DNA of 64,000 bases from Cricetomys ansorgei (Eukaryota; Chordata; Mammalia; Rodentia; Nesomyidae), in contig JAMJFZ010001262.1 of assembly GCA_026225945.1 (NCBI GenBank), positions 248,001-312,000 of the forward strand, in the 5' to 3' direction. The notes beneath the pieces are model-generated. The model searched no databases and was not told the origin of the DNA. It worked only from the letters and a program-made list of their open reading frames with translations. Position 1 is the first letter of the stretch. Every line of letters starts with the position of its first letter. The translations under genes were made by a program, and so were the position numbers. Positions 34,010 to 46,434 of this stretch are shown here, one piece after another.

Positions 34010-34205
34010 TAAATTGCTTATTTTGTGTTAAACCCTTAGTCAGGGGCATTCTGTTTCTACAATCCCATTTAATTCTTATGATGGTGTTGAATACAGGATT
34101 CATTATTCTTGCTTTTTAAACCAGGAGATGGAAGCTTTAAAAGGTTATAAAATTTCCTTGTGTTAAACAGACAAGATGTAACTGCTAGAATTCAAATGTA
34201 GAATA
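34010..34205 (-). mobile_element. MIR, antisense
   Basis: CCATTTAATTCTTATGATGG, TTTTTAAACCAGGAGATGGA, AAAGGTTATAAAATTTCCTT and GCTAGAATTCAAATGTAGAA follow the antisense MIR pattern (ACAGATGAGGAAACTGAG ... AGGTTAAGTAACTT ... GATTCGAACCC). Confidence 0.7.
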
Positions 34206-34599
34206 AGTTGTTTCTGATTATGTCTGGCTAAGAGACTCCTTCTCCTGTGTCATCCAGCATCTCATAACTTCTCACGAGTGTGCTGTCAAGTTGTAGTCAC
34301 TCATTCTAATACAAAGCTTTCCATTAATAACCCAGCTGCTCTCGACCAGATCCCTGCTGTTTGAGGACGTCCTGGTGAGCTGGGACAGGGAGAAGTGGAG
34401 CTGGAGTTGTACTGCAAATATATTTCTATTTGTCTAGAAAAGACTCGGAGCCACAAATCATGGATCCAAACAAACACGTATCTTTTCAGGGATAAGACAG
34501 AACAAGAACTTTACCCATGAAATATAGACTGGGTTGAAAATGTTCAGGGAATAGTCCACATTAGTAGTTGTCATCCAAGAAAAGGTCAAAGAGCTAACT

Positions 34600-34785
34600 A
34601 ATACACGTTGCCTATGTAGCATTTGTCAAGACATGAGATAATTTCTATCATTTCTCAAAATCACCCCATTTTGTTGATATACGAATTAATGCAAAAAAAA
34701 AGATGAATAGCATGCCCATAGTTATGTGGTCAGACTCAAACCCATGTTTTCTAGCTCCAGAGCCCATGACTATATTGAACAAATC
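34600..34785 (-). mobile_element. MIR, antisense
   Basis: CACCCCATTTTGTTGATATA, TGCCCATAGTTATGTGGTCA, AGACTCAAACCCATGTTTTC and CCAGAGCCCATGACTATATT match the antisense MIR core and head. Confidence 0.7.
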
Positions 34786-35570
34786 TTTTCCTACAGAAAA
34801 CCATGAGTAAATGCATAAGAGAAAATGTAGATGTCATTGTCACTGCACAAGAGTGGCTATTCAAATGTCTTTGGAGGTTGACTGCAAATAAAATGGAGAT
34901 AGTAGGTATTCATTGACCTTGTGGCCAAAGGCAGTGTCCTAAGACAGGTAGGATTAAAAAACATGAGAACCCTATTTTGCTTTGCAAAATTTGTAATTAA
35001 AGAACATTCTAGGGCACCTGTACAATCCGTTTTTTTTTTCTTCTCTCTTTTGTGTTTGGTATTTAATACCTCTTTGGTCATGAGGTAGAAATGAATGTAG
35101 AATCCAAGGTAGGAGTTGAATTTCTACTTGGCTATTTACTGGATTTTTGATCTTGGGAGCCCTTGGGACATCTCAGAGCACAATGACTTGTATCATGGTG
35201 ATTACACTACTGACCTTGAAGATTGTGAAGGTGAATGGATGAGGAGACTGGTTCCCAAAATTCATGGTATTATTTCAGTGGAAAAGCATATACCAGGCTC
35301 TCGCTCAGCTTATCAGTGCTTCTACTGGGCTGCAGTTTCTGACAATGTGATAAGGTTTTTCTTTGTTTTAAGGTGATCTGTCTGTCTCTTTGTCTCTGTT
35401 TCTCTGTCTCTCATGTCATCTCAGAAAATCACTGAAAGAGACTGAGCTGGGAATTGGCAACCCCATGCTATGTCAAAGATAACTTAATATCCATTTTCGT
35501 TAGAGACCTTATTAAGTTCGATTTTCAGAAATTATAACTGGTTGGATGCATTAGAAAGGCCACTTGAGCC
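34786..35570. other. Single-copy intergenic DNA; nothing recognised
   Basis: The 86-codon open frame at 35116-35376 has no recognisable domain. A TCTCTGTCTCTTTGTCTCTG patch lies near 35380. Confidence 0.45.
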
Positions 35571-35574
35571 CAGA

Positions 35575-35735
35575 CTATGCGATCCTGTTCCTGTTCTTAA
35601 CTAACCAGCTATGTGATTTGAACAACTGAACTTTGCTGTGTGTCTATTTTACTCATTGAGAAACTCATCTTACTTACCCCATGGGATTACTATGGTGATC
35701 TTTGGACAAGATAAAATCATAAACGTGAAAATAAA
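35575..35735 (+). mobile_element. MIR, sense
   Basis: Good core match: ACCAGCTATGTGATTTGAAC, TTTTACTCATTGAGAAACTC (TTTCCTCATCTGTAAAATGG region), CCATGGGATTACTATGGTGA (GGTTGTTGTGAGGATTAAA region). Confidence 0.78.
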
Positions 35736-36440
35736 TTAGATGTCAACACAAATGCAAATCTGTTAATAATGAAAAGGAGCAAAGCCCATAAATCAAAATG
35801 TTTTACTATTCAGTGGCTCCACTAAGCCATTTTTTAGTTACAGCATATCTCATTAGAGATTCAAATAAGGTCATTGCCAAGGACTTAAATAGTAAATCAT
35901 TTGCATCACTGAGGGGAAAATGTGCATTAATGTTCTCAACATCACGTTAACTAATGTGAGTCATATAAAGATAATCGGCCGAGTTCAATAAATCTGCAAG
36001 GAAGTAGCTAAAAAGAATATTAGTAAATATGTAAATTAAAACATTTTGAGGATGGATTGACAAACCAAAATGTCTAATGCTGACATACTCTGAGTATCTC
36101 AATGTGATTAAAAGTGATTTTCAGAAATGTAATTTATTTCCTGAATTACTCAGGAAAATGAGAGTACTGTAGAACTCAATCAAAAATTATTTTAGCACCA
36201 AAAATCTTCTATGATATAAATACCACAGAATTAGAGAAAGTATATTCATCATCTTCCCTTAAAAGCAAGTTTTCTCTAAAGAGACTGGTTTCATGGGGGT
36301 ATTTCAACTAAATTCCTATGGGCTTAATTGTATCTATTACATTGAAACTCAGTTTTCATTACTCTCAGAATCGTCTGGTTCTGATATGTTAGCCTCTTGT
36401 TTTATGACTTGTAAGGTCATTTCTAGGTTCTAGTAGCATT
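35736..36440. other. AT-rich single-copy DNA, free of recognised repeats
   Basis: No mobile element or coding signal. It is one of the cleaner unique stretches, with ATTTGCATC (octamer-like) near 35899 and several TAAT-core motifs. A candidate, and no more, for conserved non-coding sequence. Confidence 0.4.
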
Positions 36441-36444
36441 TCTT

Positions 36445-36620
36445 AAAGATTTATGTTGTTTAGTTATTTATGTATGTGTCCACAGAAGTGTCTAATCCCC
36501 TAGAGCTGCAGTAACAGGCCGTTGAGAGTTGCCCAACATGTATGTTGGGAACAGAACACGGGTCCTCTAGAAGAGCAGCCAGCACTCTTAAACACTGAGC
36601 TATCTTTAGCTCCGCACAGT
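36445..36620 (-). mobile_element. B2/B3-class SINE, antisense, diverged
   Basis: The body shows GTTGGGAACAGAACACGGGT and CCTCTAGAAGAGCAGCCAGC, with CACTGAGCTATCTTTAGCTC as the complement of the tRNA-like head. Confidence 0.75.
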
Positions 36621-37100
36621 AGCTTTTTTTTTAATATTGATAATTGTGCTGATTACCTTTTTTGATATGTGAAAGAATTAAAAATGACAGATACACTGAT
36701 TATTGTAACTTGAAGTCTTGTTGGGTCTATTGCAGTAGAACAACCAGAGGGTTTATTGGTATAATTGCTTGACAAACATGGCATTCAACATTTATATGGT
36801 TTTTGTTTAAATATCTTTTAACTCTTTGAGACATGCAGGTAATCTTTTTGATTACCCATTCTCCACTTAAAAGTACCCATTTTCCATAGCAATGGAAAAT
36901 GATACCAAAAGTCACCCTCAGAAGACAAACTCGCTCTTTCAACTCCTTTAATGTTTGTGAGTTTGTTCTGATTACAGTTTGAAGACCATCATCCTGACAG
37001 CAGTACAACATGAAGCCCAAACAAGGATGGTATTGAAAGTAGCCAATGAAATAGGTTCTCTCTGGAAGTTATACTATGATCCAACTGTTCAAATTTGATT
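36621..37100. other. Single-copy intergenic DNA; nothing recognised
   Basis: A 97-codon minus-strand open frame (37020-36727) has no motif support. Confidence 0.45.
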
Positions 37101-37101
37101 T

Positions 37102-37255
37102 GAAAGCCAGGAGTGGTGGAGAACACCTTTGATCAGAGCACTCAGGAAGCAGGTGGGTGTCTGTGAGTGAGAGGCCAGCCTGGTATCCAAAGTAAGTTCC
37201 GTGACATCCAGGGCTGTGAATAGGGAAATGCTGTCTCAAAAAACAAAAAACAAAA
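37102..37255 (+). mobile_element. B1 SINE, diverged
   Basis: GCCAGGAGTGGTGGAGAACA, CCTTTGATCAGAGCACTCAG, GTGAGAGGCCAGCCTGGT, TGACATCCAGGGCTGTGAAT and AATGCTGTCTC followed by an A-rich tail. Confidence 0.88.
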
Positions 37256-37544
37256 TTAATTTGAAAACACTTATTGTTAGCAGTCTGTAGAACTGGGTTT
37301 GTTACTTCAGAAAACATATAAGCCAAAGAAACAAATTTAAATCTGCTTTCGAAGGTGTAACTACAACTCTTTGTGCAAATCTGTAGGATTTTGTGCTCTC
37401 TAAACAAGGACAGAACAAGGAGGACATCAGCATAAAATTCAAGTGGAAAGAACAAAAGCTTTCTTGCTTTACTACCTCTCTTTTTTACACGTCAGCAAAC
37501 TTCACTTATCTAAATTCAGTCAACTCTCCCTTTAATATTAAGAA

Positions 37545-39563
37545 GAGTTGGGAAAAACAAAAAAATACAAGATAGCTGAAATAACCTTGAACAATAAAAG
37601 AACTTCTGGAGGTGTCATCACTCCTTATTTTAAGCTGTACAACGGAGCTATAGTAATAAAAAAACACATGGCATTGGCATGAAAACAGAGACACTGAGCA
37701 ACAAAATGGAATAGAGGATCCAAACATAAATCCACACACTCATGGATACTTGATTTTTGATAAAGAAGCCAGAAATACATAATGGAGAAAAGAAAGCATC
37801 TTCAACAAAAGTGCTGGTCTAATTGGATGTCCAAATGTAGAAGAATGCAAATAGACCCATATTTATTACCCTGAATAAAACTCAAGTTCAAGTGAATCAA
37901 AGACCTCAGCATCAAAACAGATACACTGATCCTGATAGAAGAGAAAGTGGGGAATAAGCTTGAGTGCATTGGCACAGGAGACCACTCCCTGAAGAGAGCA
38001 CTGGTAACACAGGCACTAAGATCAACAATTAATAAATGGGACCTCATGAAACTGAAAAGCTTCTGTAAGGCAAAGGACAAAATGGCAGCCTATAGAATGA
38101 GAAAAAAATTCTTCACCAATTCCAGTTCTGATAGGGGTCTAATATCCAATATATATAAAGAACTCAAGAAACTAGACTTCAACAAAACAAATAATCCAAT
38201 TTAAAAAATGAACAAAGAATTCTCAAAAGAAGAAGATCAAATTGTTGAGAAACAAAGAAATGTTCAATATCCTTAGCCATTAGGGAAATACAAATCAAAA
38301 CCACTTTGAGATTTCATCTTACACCTGTCAGAAAGGCTAAGATCCATAACACAAATTACAGCTCATGATGGTGAGGATGTGGAGCAAGAGGAACACTCCT
38401 TCATTGCTGGTGGAGTGAAAACTTGTTCAGCCATTATGGAAATCAATATGACAATTCCTCAGGAAATTGGGAATCGACTTGCCTCAAGACATAGCAATAT
38501 GACTCCTGGGCATATACCCAAATGACACTCCATCCTACCACAAGGACACTTGTTCAACTATGTTCTCTGCAGCTTTAGTCATAATAGCCCGAAATTGGAA
38601 ACAACCTAGATGCCCCTCAACCGAAGAATGGATAAAGAAAATGTGGTACATTTACACAATGGAATAGTACTCAGCTTTCTAAATAATGACATCATGAAAT
38701 TTGCAAGCAAATGTATGGAACTAGAAAAATTATTCTGAACAAGGTTGCTCAAACCCAGAAAGATAAACATGGTGTATACTCACTTATAAGTAGATATTAG
38801 ATGTGAAGTAAAGGATAATCATACTGCAATCCACAGACCCAGAGAGACTATGCAACAAGGAGTGTCCCAGTAGTGACACGGGGATATCCCTAGAAAGGGG
38901 AAATAGAACATATGTTGCAGAAGGGACCAGGGGGGAGAGAGATGGAGAGAGAATATAGGGAGAGATGACCTGAATTGCAGAAAACTTAGGGGGTGATCTG
39001 GACACCTAGTGCCGTGGAAATTACCTGGAATCTATGAGGGTGGCCCTAGTGAGGACCCACAGTAATGGGGGATAGGGAGCCTGAACAGACCATCTTCTGT
39101 AATGAGGCAAGGCTTCCAGGGGTGGGTCTATGACACCATCCCAGAGACAAAACCTTCGACCTGTAACCTATCCCACTGGCAGAATCTGATAGGGCAATGG
39201 AAAGGCAAAAACCCATGTCAAGGGAGGGAGCCCATGCCTAACACTGCAGGGGTAGCCAGGAAACTGGCTGGAGATCCCCGTCTGGAGATCCCAGAGAAGA
39301 TTCCTAAGAATATTCTGCTATGCTTATAGATTGGTGACTAGCCCAATTGTCATCCGAGAAGCTTCCTCTGGCAACTGATGGGAGAAGATGCAGGGGACCA
39401 GCACCAAACATCATGCAAAGCTCGGGGAAGCCCATGGAAGATAGGGAGGAGGGATTGTGGGGACCCGAGGGGTCAAGGACACCAGGAGAACAAGCCCCAC
39501 AGAGCCAACTGATCTGCACTATTAGAAGGGCACACAGAGACTGAAGTATGCCTGTATTCCCCC

Positions 39564-39605
<42 letters not shown>

Positions 39606-39925
39606 ACATATGGTTGTCTGGCTTGGTGTTTTTGTAGAACTCCTAAAAGTTGGAGTGAGTGTGTAGGGGCATCTTTGACTGCCCTTGGGGTCCTTTTCCT
39701 CCTGCTGGGTTGCCTTGTCCAGCCTTGAAGTAGAGGCTCTTGACCAGCCACGTTCCATCTTGTTTGAGTGGTAACCCTGGGAGGCATGCTCTTTTAGATG
39801 GGACATGGGGTGGATCTGGGGGATACGGAAGGAGGAAGAGGGGGAGACAGGAGGAATAGAGGGAGAGGAGGATGCGGTCTGGATGTGTTATAGGAGAGAA
39901 GAAAAAATAAATTATAAAAGAGCAT
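37545..39925 (+). mobile_element. Rodent L1, sense, 5'-truncated (ORF2 end plus 3' UTR)
   Basis: The ORF2 C-terminal third runs to about 38810: ACTTCTGGAGGTGTCATCAC, TGGCATTGGCATGAAAACAG, ATTAATAAATGGGACCTCAT, ATAGGGGTCTAATATCCAAT, CATTGCTGGTGGAGTGAAAA, TTACACAATGGAATAGTACT (Y-T-M-E-Y-Y-S). An Lx-like 3' UTR follows to 39925, ending GGATGCGGTCTGGATGTGTT and an AATAAA-containing A-rich tail. The only sizeable open piece is 37947-38204; the frame is otherwise broken, so it is dead. Copies of this UTR type are seen in antisense at 8.6-10 kb and 18.3-19 kb. Confidence 0.93.
39559..39602. repeat. C-run plus (CA)n microsatellite in the L1 3' UTR
   Basis: Eight C's followed by about 18 CA units. 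Open frames rich in Cys-Val on the minus strand here are artefacts. Confidence 0.97.
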
Positions 39926-39939
39926 GGTTCAGGGAGGAC

Positions 39940-40070
39940 TTACCACCATTGTGTTATATATTGTTCCATTTATGTTTATTATACTGTTCATTTAGTCTTC
40001 ACAACAACCCTTTGAGGAAACTATGGTAAAGACAGCCAGAGAATGGTGGATACAATGGAGCCTCTACTCT
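39940..40070 (-). mobile_element. Possible MIR fragment, antisense
   Basis: TTAGTCTTCACAACAACCCT and TTGAGGAAACTATGGTAAAG resemble the antisense MIR TCACAACAACCCTATGAGG ... ACAGATGAGG stretch. The match is short. Confidence 0.45.
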
Positions 40071-40205
40071 TCATCAGTCTCCCAACTTACCTTTCCTCAT
40101 GTAGAATCACTTTGCTATTTTGTGACAGAAAAAAATGAAAAGAAAGTGTTTACTCATTGAAAATAAGCCTAGAGAACACCTAAATACCAAGTAGCAATAA
40201 TACAT

Positions 40206-40208
<3 letters not shown>

Positions 40209-40244
<36 letters not shown>
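40209..40244. repeat. (CA)n microsatellite
   Basis: Uninterrupted AC dinucleotides, about 18 units. Confidence 0.97.
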
Positions 40245-40249
<5 letters not shown>

Positions 40250-42544
40250 GATACATCACATTATAAAATCATGTTCAATATGAGAATTTGCTATTAATTT
40301 TAATGAAAAATGCAAAAAGTGGTCTAGGACCTCCAGTGTAGCACACCAGCGCTTCTCTTATTGTAGAAGGATCTACTCTAGTTCAAGAGTAACTCAAGAG
40401 GGGTAGATTGAGGGGTGCAGTTCACAGCACTTGGGGTCTTGAGGTCTTGAGGTCACTGGGAATGTGCCTTTGAGGGAGATGTTGGGATCTTTGTTCCTCT
40501 TGTTTATTTCCTGGCCATGAAGCTTTACTGTGAATTATAAGCTCTCACATTTATACAGAAATACTATGTCCCGCTGTTATTTAGCATTTGGAATCATTAT
40601 TATGGTCCTTATGTAGTTTTGTAAGAGTCAAACACCTGACAAATCTTCCTACATACAGGATTACCTGAGAGTTTTTGTTGATAACCTTTTGCAGAAACCA
40701 CATTTCTACTTTCCATTTTACTCCCTGGCCAGATTAATTTGTTTTCAGCAGAAAATATGACTTAAAGTGTAAGTCTCTCGTACACTAGAAAAGACAGACA
40801 TCCAAATAAGAATTATATTAGAGAAGAGACAGAACATTTCATATTAATCCCTTCACCTCTTCCAAATGTCGCACTATATTTCCTGCTACTTCAGTGAGAC
40901 CGAACTGCACCTCACGAAGTCGTTCTTTCCCCTTTGAAACCAACGCATTGATGTTTGCTGTGAATAGCAGAGAATCAACGTTTTGCTGAAAATGAGTAAC
41001 TCAGTCACATATAAGAAACAGTGTCATAATTAGAATTCCCCTTTTGCTTTTTAACAAACATGTAGTGTTTCAGGAATGAGAAGAGGAAATTGCAGTTGAT
41101 GAGCTACAGATCTCCACAAGAGCAATTTCTGTGTGGCTCCTTGAAAGTATGCCACAGAATGGGGAGAATATTGTTAGGCTCTTCCTAGAGTTTAGGAGCC
41201 TCTGTGTCCTGAGCACCACATGATCACGTCCAGAGCTGAGGACAGGGGATTCTGAAATGAAACACAGCTGTCCTGGTATTTTTAAGAAAATTGTTAGGGA
41301 GACACTATGTGCAATCAGTTAGATTGTTCTTTTTCTTACCCTGTTTCAGAAGACAGAAACAATTTGTAAATGCAGAGTTGGTGTTCAGAATGTAAATTGA
41401 CTAGAGAATCTGTTTATGCTGTTGGATTTATGCATAAACTCTAGATGCACAAACAAGGTCTTATTGACCTCAGCAGCTAAGCAGTGATCCAAAACAGGCT
41501 CATTGCATTCAATTTCATGCTGCCACCCACCACCCACCAGTCTGAAGATCTCAGTTGTGAGGGTTGAATTCTCTTACTGATTTGAAAAAAAAAAAACAAA
41601 ACCTTGACAAATACAGGTTATATTGCCCTCTAAAAATTTTAGCCATCAGTTAAATGAGGTCCAATATTTAATGTTGGCGTTTCTCAGAATGTGGTTGGGT
41701 TTAATGGTAGGGGGCACTGTTTCTTGTTTTTGGTTTTTTCTTTTCATAGTCATCTTGAGAAGAAAATAAATTGACCTGTGTCGTTACACACGCTAGTAAA
41801 TGTTAACTCCAATTAACTTATAATTGAGATCATGCTGAAAAACAATGAGTACACAATGGATTTAAGAGTATAACTTTAAAAAAATCATCAACCAATGTCC
41901 ATCTGAGCAGAGCCAAGAAACTGGAAATACAAACAGAAGAATGAGAGAATGAATTCTTAAGCCTACCTAAAGGACACCTGCCTTATCAAACAATTGTTAA
42001 TAATTTAACTGCTCAGTGAGTACCTGCCTGTTGAGCATGTTCTGTTTGTAATGCCTATGCCGGGTACTAACAGCAGAAAGCATCAGGTATAATTTTTTCC
42101 TTGAGAGCTTGGATAAAAGGCTAATACTCTTAACCATGCTACCAAAGAATCTTTATTCTTTTTCTTTCTTACACCAAAATATTACATGAATCCCCTTTCT
42201 TGAAGTACCAGTTTTCATATTCCTTTTAAGAAAATAACCACCAGCCATAAAATATGTTCCAACTTCTAGATTGTGTCTCATTTGCTGTAGCAAATATTTT
42301 TATGCTTCTAAAAGCTGGATAGCATTATTGGTTGAAAGAAATGGAGATATATTCAATGTAAGTAGAAAAACTATTCACTAATAACTAAATTCACTTCTAG
42401 TATTTTCTGGGAGAACGAGCAAACATGTCAGAGCATGAAGAGTAAAGGACATTCTATTACTGCCACCAAGACCAAACAGTGACACGGCAGCCTGCAGCGG
42501 ACATATGGACCCAGGTCAATAGATACCATCTTCTATGGGTCATA
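40245..42544. other. Single-copy intergenic DNA; weak old-repeat signals only
   Basis: Around 40400-40520, GGTCACTGGGAATGTGCCTT and TTCCTGGCCATGAAGCTTTA hint at a decayed LTR-like repeat that I cannot assign. No gene signal. Confidence 0.45.
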
Positions 42545-42654
42545 TTGTGGCCACAACATAAAGGGATGTTGAAGTCCTAACACCAGACCTCAGAACATGA
42601 CCTCGTTTGAAATTAAATGCATGTAAAACTTTATTTGAATAGGTAGTTCCTTTT

Positions 42655-42825
42655 TTTAGGTTGATTTTATTTTGTGTATCTGAGTGTTTTGCCTGCATGT
42701 ATGTCTTTGCACCACATATAAGCCTTGTTCCTGAGGTAGTGAGCCTTCATGTAGGTGCTCGGGATCCAACCTGGGTCCTTTGCAAGAACAATAAGTGTTC
42801 TTAACCACTGAGCCAACTCTAGCCT
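42655..42825 (-). mobile_element. B2/B3-class SINE, antisense, inside the MLT1-type LTR
   Basis: T-rich start, then GTGTATCTGAGTGTTTTGCC and TGCATGTATGTCTTTGCACC, ending TTCTTAACCACTGAGCCAAC, the complement of the tRNA-like head. Confidence 0.82.
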
Positions 42826-42884
42826 CAGAGTCAGGTAGTTCTGGACCCAGTCTGACTAGTATTCTTTTAAGAAGTAGAGAGAAT

Positions 42885-42990
42885 TTTTCATGGTGGCACA
42901 TACCTTTTATTCCAGCACTCGATAGGCAGAGGCACGCAGAGCTCTGTGAGTTTGAGGCCAGCCTGCTCTACATAGTGTGTTCTAGGACAA
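42885..42990 (+). mobile_element. B1 SINE, 3'-truncated, inside the MLT1-type LTR
   Basis: TGGTGGCACATACCTTTTAT, CAGCACTCGATAGGCAGAGG, TGTGAGTTTGAGGCCAGCCT and CTACATAGTGTGTTCTAGGA. The second half of the usual 3' end is replaced by an A-rich run. Confidence 0.88.
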
Positions 42991-43240
42991 TAAAGAAAAG
43001 AGTAGAGAGATAGTCTTTAGTCAAGGGAGTCCAAAGATTGCTGGCAAATACCAGAAGTCAGAAGAGCCAAGGAATGATTCTTTCCTACAGGTTGCAGAAG
43101 GCACCCGGCACTGTTAAGGCTTGACTGTTCTCTGTTCTCATTGACTGTCCCACAACCAGAAGGCAATAAATTGGTATCTTTTTATGTCTCTGAGTTTGTA
43201 GTACCTCAGGCAACCAAAAGAAATGAATATCCCACCTCCT

Positions 43241-44690
43241 ACCATATCAGTGACTCAGTGTCCCCAGCTATCATAGGGAGAGACCCTTCATGGCCTTGGC
43301 AAACCATTTGGATGGTGAATCTGATGTACATTTCCCTGTCCCAGCTACAAGGAAGCCTGGGGAGAAGGGATCGGGCATTTCCACGAAATTTATAAGGTAT
43401 ATAATTTTCACAGAAGAGCAAGAGGCTCACACTTTGAGCAAAAACGAAAGGAGTGATATATGTCCAATAAAATCAACGTTGAAGTTATAAACATTAAGAG
43501 AGTCACAATAATCCATTATGTGAATGCCACAATTAATAGTTTTCTAATTTTTTAGGCATTTCATTAATAAAAATTGTTGTTGCATTGTATGCTGACATCT
43601 GTGCACCTGGAAATTTAACCCTCCAAGGCTTTATTAGGCCATGTTTTATATCTTAAACCAAATAGTAAGACCTTCATACCTCCCATTCACATGCTTCCAA
43701 ACCTCTTTCTCAGGTTATAATTTCCCAGAGATTATGAGAGCAGTACCCAAGCCACCATCACCCCTGTGTCAAGTGATGCTTTTATAGTCTCTTTGAAATT
43801 TAATTGATAGAATAAGTATAAAAGGATCGCTTCAGGTTTATTTGATTGACATTTATTTGAATTTTAGAATAAAATACCATTTTTCCACAGTGGTTCATGC
43901 TTTCCATTTCTTTTTGTTCTGCTCTGTTTGAGAGTCTCACTGTGTCTTAAAGGACATTCTTAGCCAAGTACTGTTCAGATTGTCTTTACAGGCACTAAGT
44001 CACTATTGCCTCTGCTGCCAGAGATCAACAAAGATGTATGAAACATCCAAGAAGATAATCCTCGTGAGTTTTTTTGTCCTTTCAAAGTAGTTTCCCAAGT
44101 TACATTAACTGAGCTATTCTCCGAGTCAGCTGCACCCTTGAACACAGCTCAGATGTGGTGATGTGTTTAACAGTGTCTGGCCCGGATGAGTGCATCGGTG
44201 AATTCTATTACCTTCCATTGTTATGCTTTATCCTATTAGTATTTTCTAATAAATTTATTAATATTTTCTAATAAATTGTTCTACTTAAGGAAAATGAAAG
44301 CAAATCTATATTATTTCAAAAATTTTAAAAATACGTGGCTGCACCAGGCACAGAGACAAACCACAGTGAACATGAATCAAGAACTTTAAACCAAATGGAA
44401 GAAATGGGACACTTTCAGAGAACTGTGAAACAGTGAGATCAGCTTCCTAAAACTGATGGGAAGGCTTTTTGAGGATTTGGGAGAAGGGAGATGTCACAAA
44501 ATCGTGACAGAGGTTAATGGATGCAGGAGACTCCCATGGCCTTCAAGGAAGGGCATGGTTTCAAGAAACAGAAATGGAGCGAAGTTATCCCAGGGAGCAG
44601 AAAAGCATGAGGAAAGAACAGGCTGGAAAGTAATAATTGTGTTCAAAGAACAGGAAATGCTCATAGCTCATGTTCTAGTTAAAAGATGGT
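43241..44690. other. Single-copy intergenic DNA; nothing recognised
   Basis: AT-rich; a small TAATAAATT/TATTTTCTAATAAATT tandem pair at 44239-44278. No coding motif. Confidence 0.5.
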
Positions 44691-44694
44691 GAAT

Positions 44695-44865
44695 CCTTCT
44701 ACTAGGTCAAGTACTGTGCTAATCCTGCACATGCAATTGTCAAGAGCGGGCCTGTTAGAAAACCATTATGGTTTCTACTTCAGTGGTAAGAAAACTGTAG
44801 CTGAGGGAGGTCATATACTTTATCCAAGACCATAAAGCTTAATTATCATTTGAATCTTGTTTATA
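44695..44865 (-). mobile_element. MIR, antisense
   Basis: GGTCAAGTACTGTGCTAATC, GTGGTAAGAAAACTGTAGCT, GAGGGAGGTCATATACTTTA and CCAAGACCATAAAGCTTAAT follow the antisense MIR layout. Confidence 0.68.
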
Positions 44866-46434
44866 CTCAAATGTAAGGAAATTGTCTGATGTGCTAAAAT
44901 CAATAGTTCTAACATTGTTACAGTTACGTTACATTTTGTATATTAAGCTAGAAAGTGTGATGCATTGATGAAAACATACAGATAGTGCTTAACTGTCAGG
45001 GGAAGAAAATTTAAAGTTCATTTAATAGGGACAAAGGGTGCTTTTGTGCTCTGAGCAGAAGAGTGACAGGCTCAAAGAACTGCTTTGGAAGAATAATCTA
45101 ATTTTGCATTGAAAAGAGACACTGGTACCAATGCAAAGGTAGAAAGAATCTGGAATTTAATCAGCAAACCAAAAGAAAGTAGCTGTGACTTTGAATATTT
45201 CCAAGAAATAAAACCATGCAAATTTGAGAAAATGAAATAAAGATATATCTACCACTTAGATTGGATGGCTAAGAATTGTGACATCGTTAAAACACAATAA
45301 TGGATAGGATGAGAGTAAATTTAAGGAGATTATAAATTTGATTTTAGAAATTTTGAGATTTGAATCAAATATCTCAAGGAACCAAAAGAAGAGTGAAATT
45401 AACATTAATTTGATATTTTCCCCGGTAGAGACAATACTTGAAGTAATAGAGTTGACGTCTTAGATACACGTTTGTCCAAAGACAAATTGATGAGATAAAA
45501 CCTGAAAGCCAGGAAGGGGAGGTGTTAATAAAGGTCCATGGTTGAGTTTTTTCAAGGTATTTATTAATTACAAGCCATGACAATTCTCAGGGAATTTAAT
45601 ACCCAGGTAGCTAGGCAGAGACTTCATTCCATCATCCTCTCGCACAGCTCTCTCTTCTCTCTCATCCTCCTGCTGCTGACTTTCCCAGGTCCTTTAACCT
45701 TTTTCCCAAGCCCCCTCTCCACATACAGGCCTTCATCACAAAACAATAGTAACTCTGAGTCTGTCAGCATCCTCAGCTGGGGGTGATCAGACCTTTGATG
45801 GTGTTCAGGTCACCTTCAACTATAAACAGTTGGCCTTTTCAGATCTCAGTGGAGATCTGAGTGGTTAGCACAAAGGTGTAAATGGATAAAAAACAGGGCC
45901 TTCACCCCTATAAGACTTCAGGAAACAACCCCCAATAGCAGCACACACAGGAGTAAAATATCTCACAACAAGGAGGGAGCAAGGGAGGAGGGGAACAGGG
46001 AGTTATGCAAAGAAGTATTGTAGTCCAGTAGCTTGCAGATGCGATGGACTAAAGGGAGGTACTTAGAAATGCTTACTTTTGTCCCAGACAGATGTATTAT
46101 TACCATCTGCAGGCTCCATATGTAAATTAATACACTGAAGGATCAAAGCAAGGCAGAGGAAGAGTTCACTACTTGAAGTTTTGGTCCTAACACCATGAGT
46201 TCCATGAGGCCAGAACCAGTTCAATAGAGGACTCCAATAGCTGGGTAAGCTTAATAGCCTAGAACCAATACACAATGAAAGGCATTTTTGTTGTCTTGTA
46301 AGAGAAATATTCAGGCAATCCTGTGATTTTGATGTACAGAAGGGAAAGGTCCAGAGAGCCATAGTCCAGACAGCCTATCCATTGGCACAGTGGTTGACAA
46401 AGTATACACAGCAACCTTCCAATAGGAAATTGGA
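44866..46434. other. Single-copy intergenic DNA with one short perfect palindrome
   Basis: No gene or named repeat. TCAGATCTC-AGTG-GAGATCTGA at 45839-45860 is a perfect 9-bp inverted repeat with a 4-base loop. Confidence 0.5.

Larger units (their letters stand above)
42545..43240 (+). mobile_element. MLT1-type (ERVL-MaLR) LTR, split by two SINE insertions
   Basis: The three pieces are colinear. Piece one, 42560-42654: GATGTTGAAGTCCTAACACC, CCTCAGAACATGACCTCGTT. Piece two, 42823-42884: TATTCTTTTAAGAAGTAGAG (the CCTTATAAGAAGAGG region). Piece three, 42991-43240: GATTGCTGGCAAATACCAGA, AGAAGGCAATAAATTGGTAT and CTCTGAGTTTGTAGTACCTC, the poly(A)-signal and 3' end region. Both SINEs are therefore younger than this LTR. 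Confidence 0.75.

Noticed and set aside
45839..45860. Perfect 9-bp palindrome as an operator or terminator
   Set aside because: Short palindromes are expected by chance in 64 kb, and bacterial-type regulatory sites do not apply to this genome.
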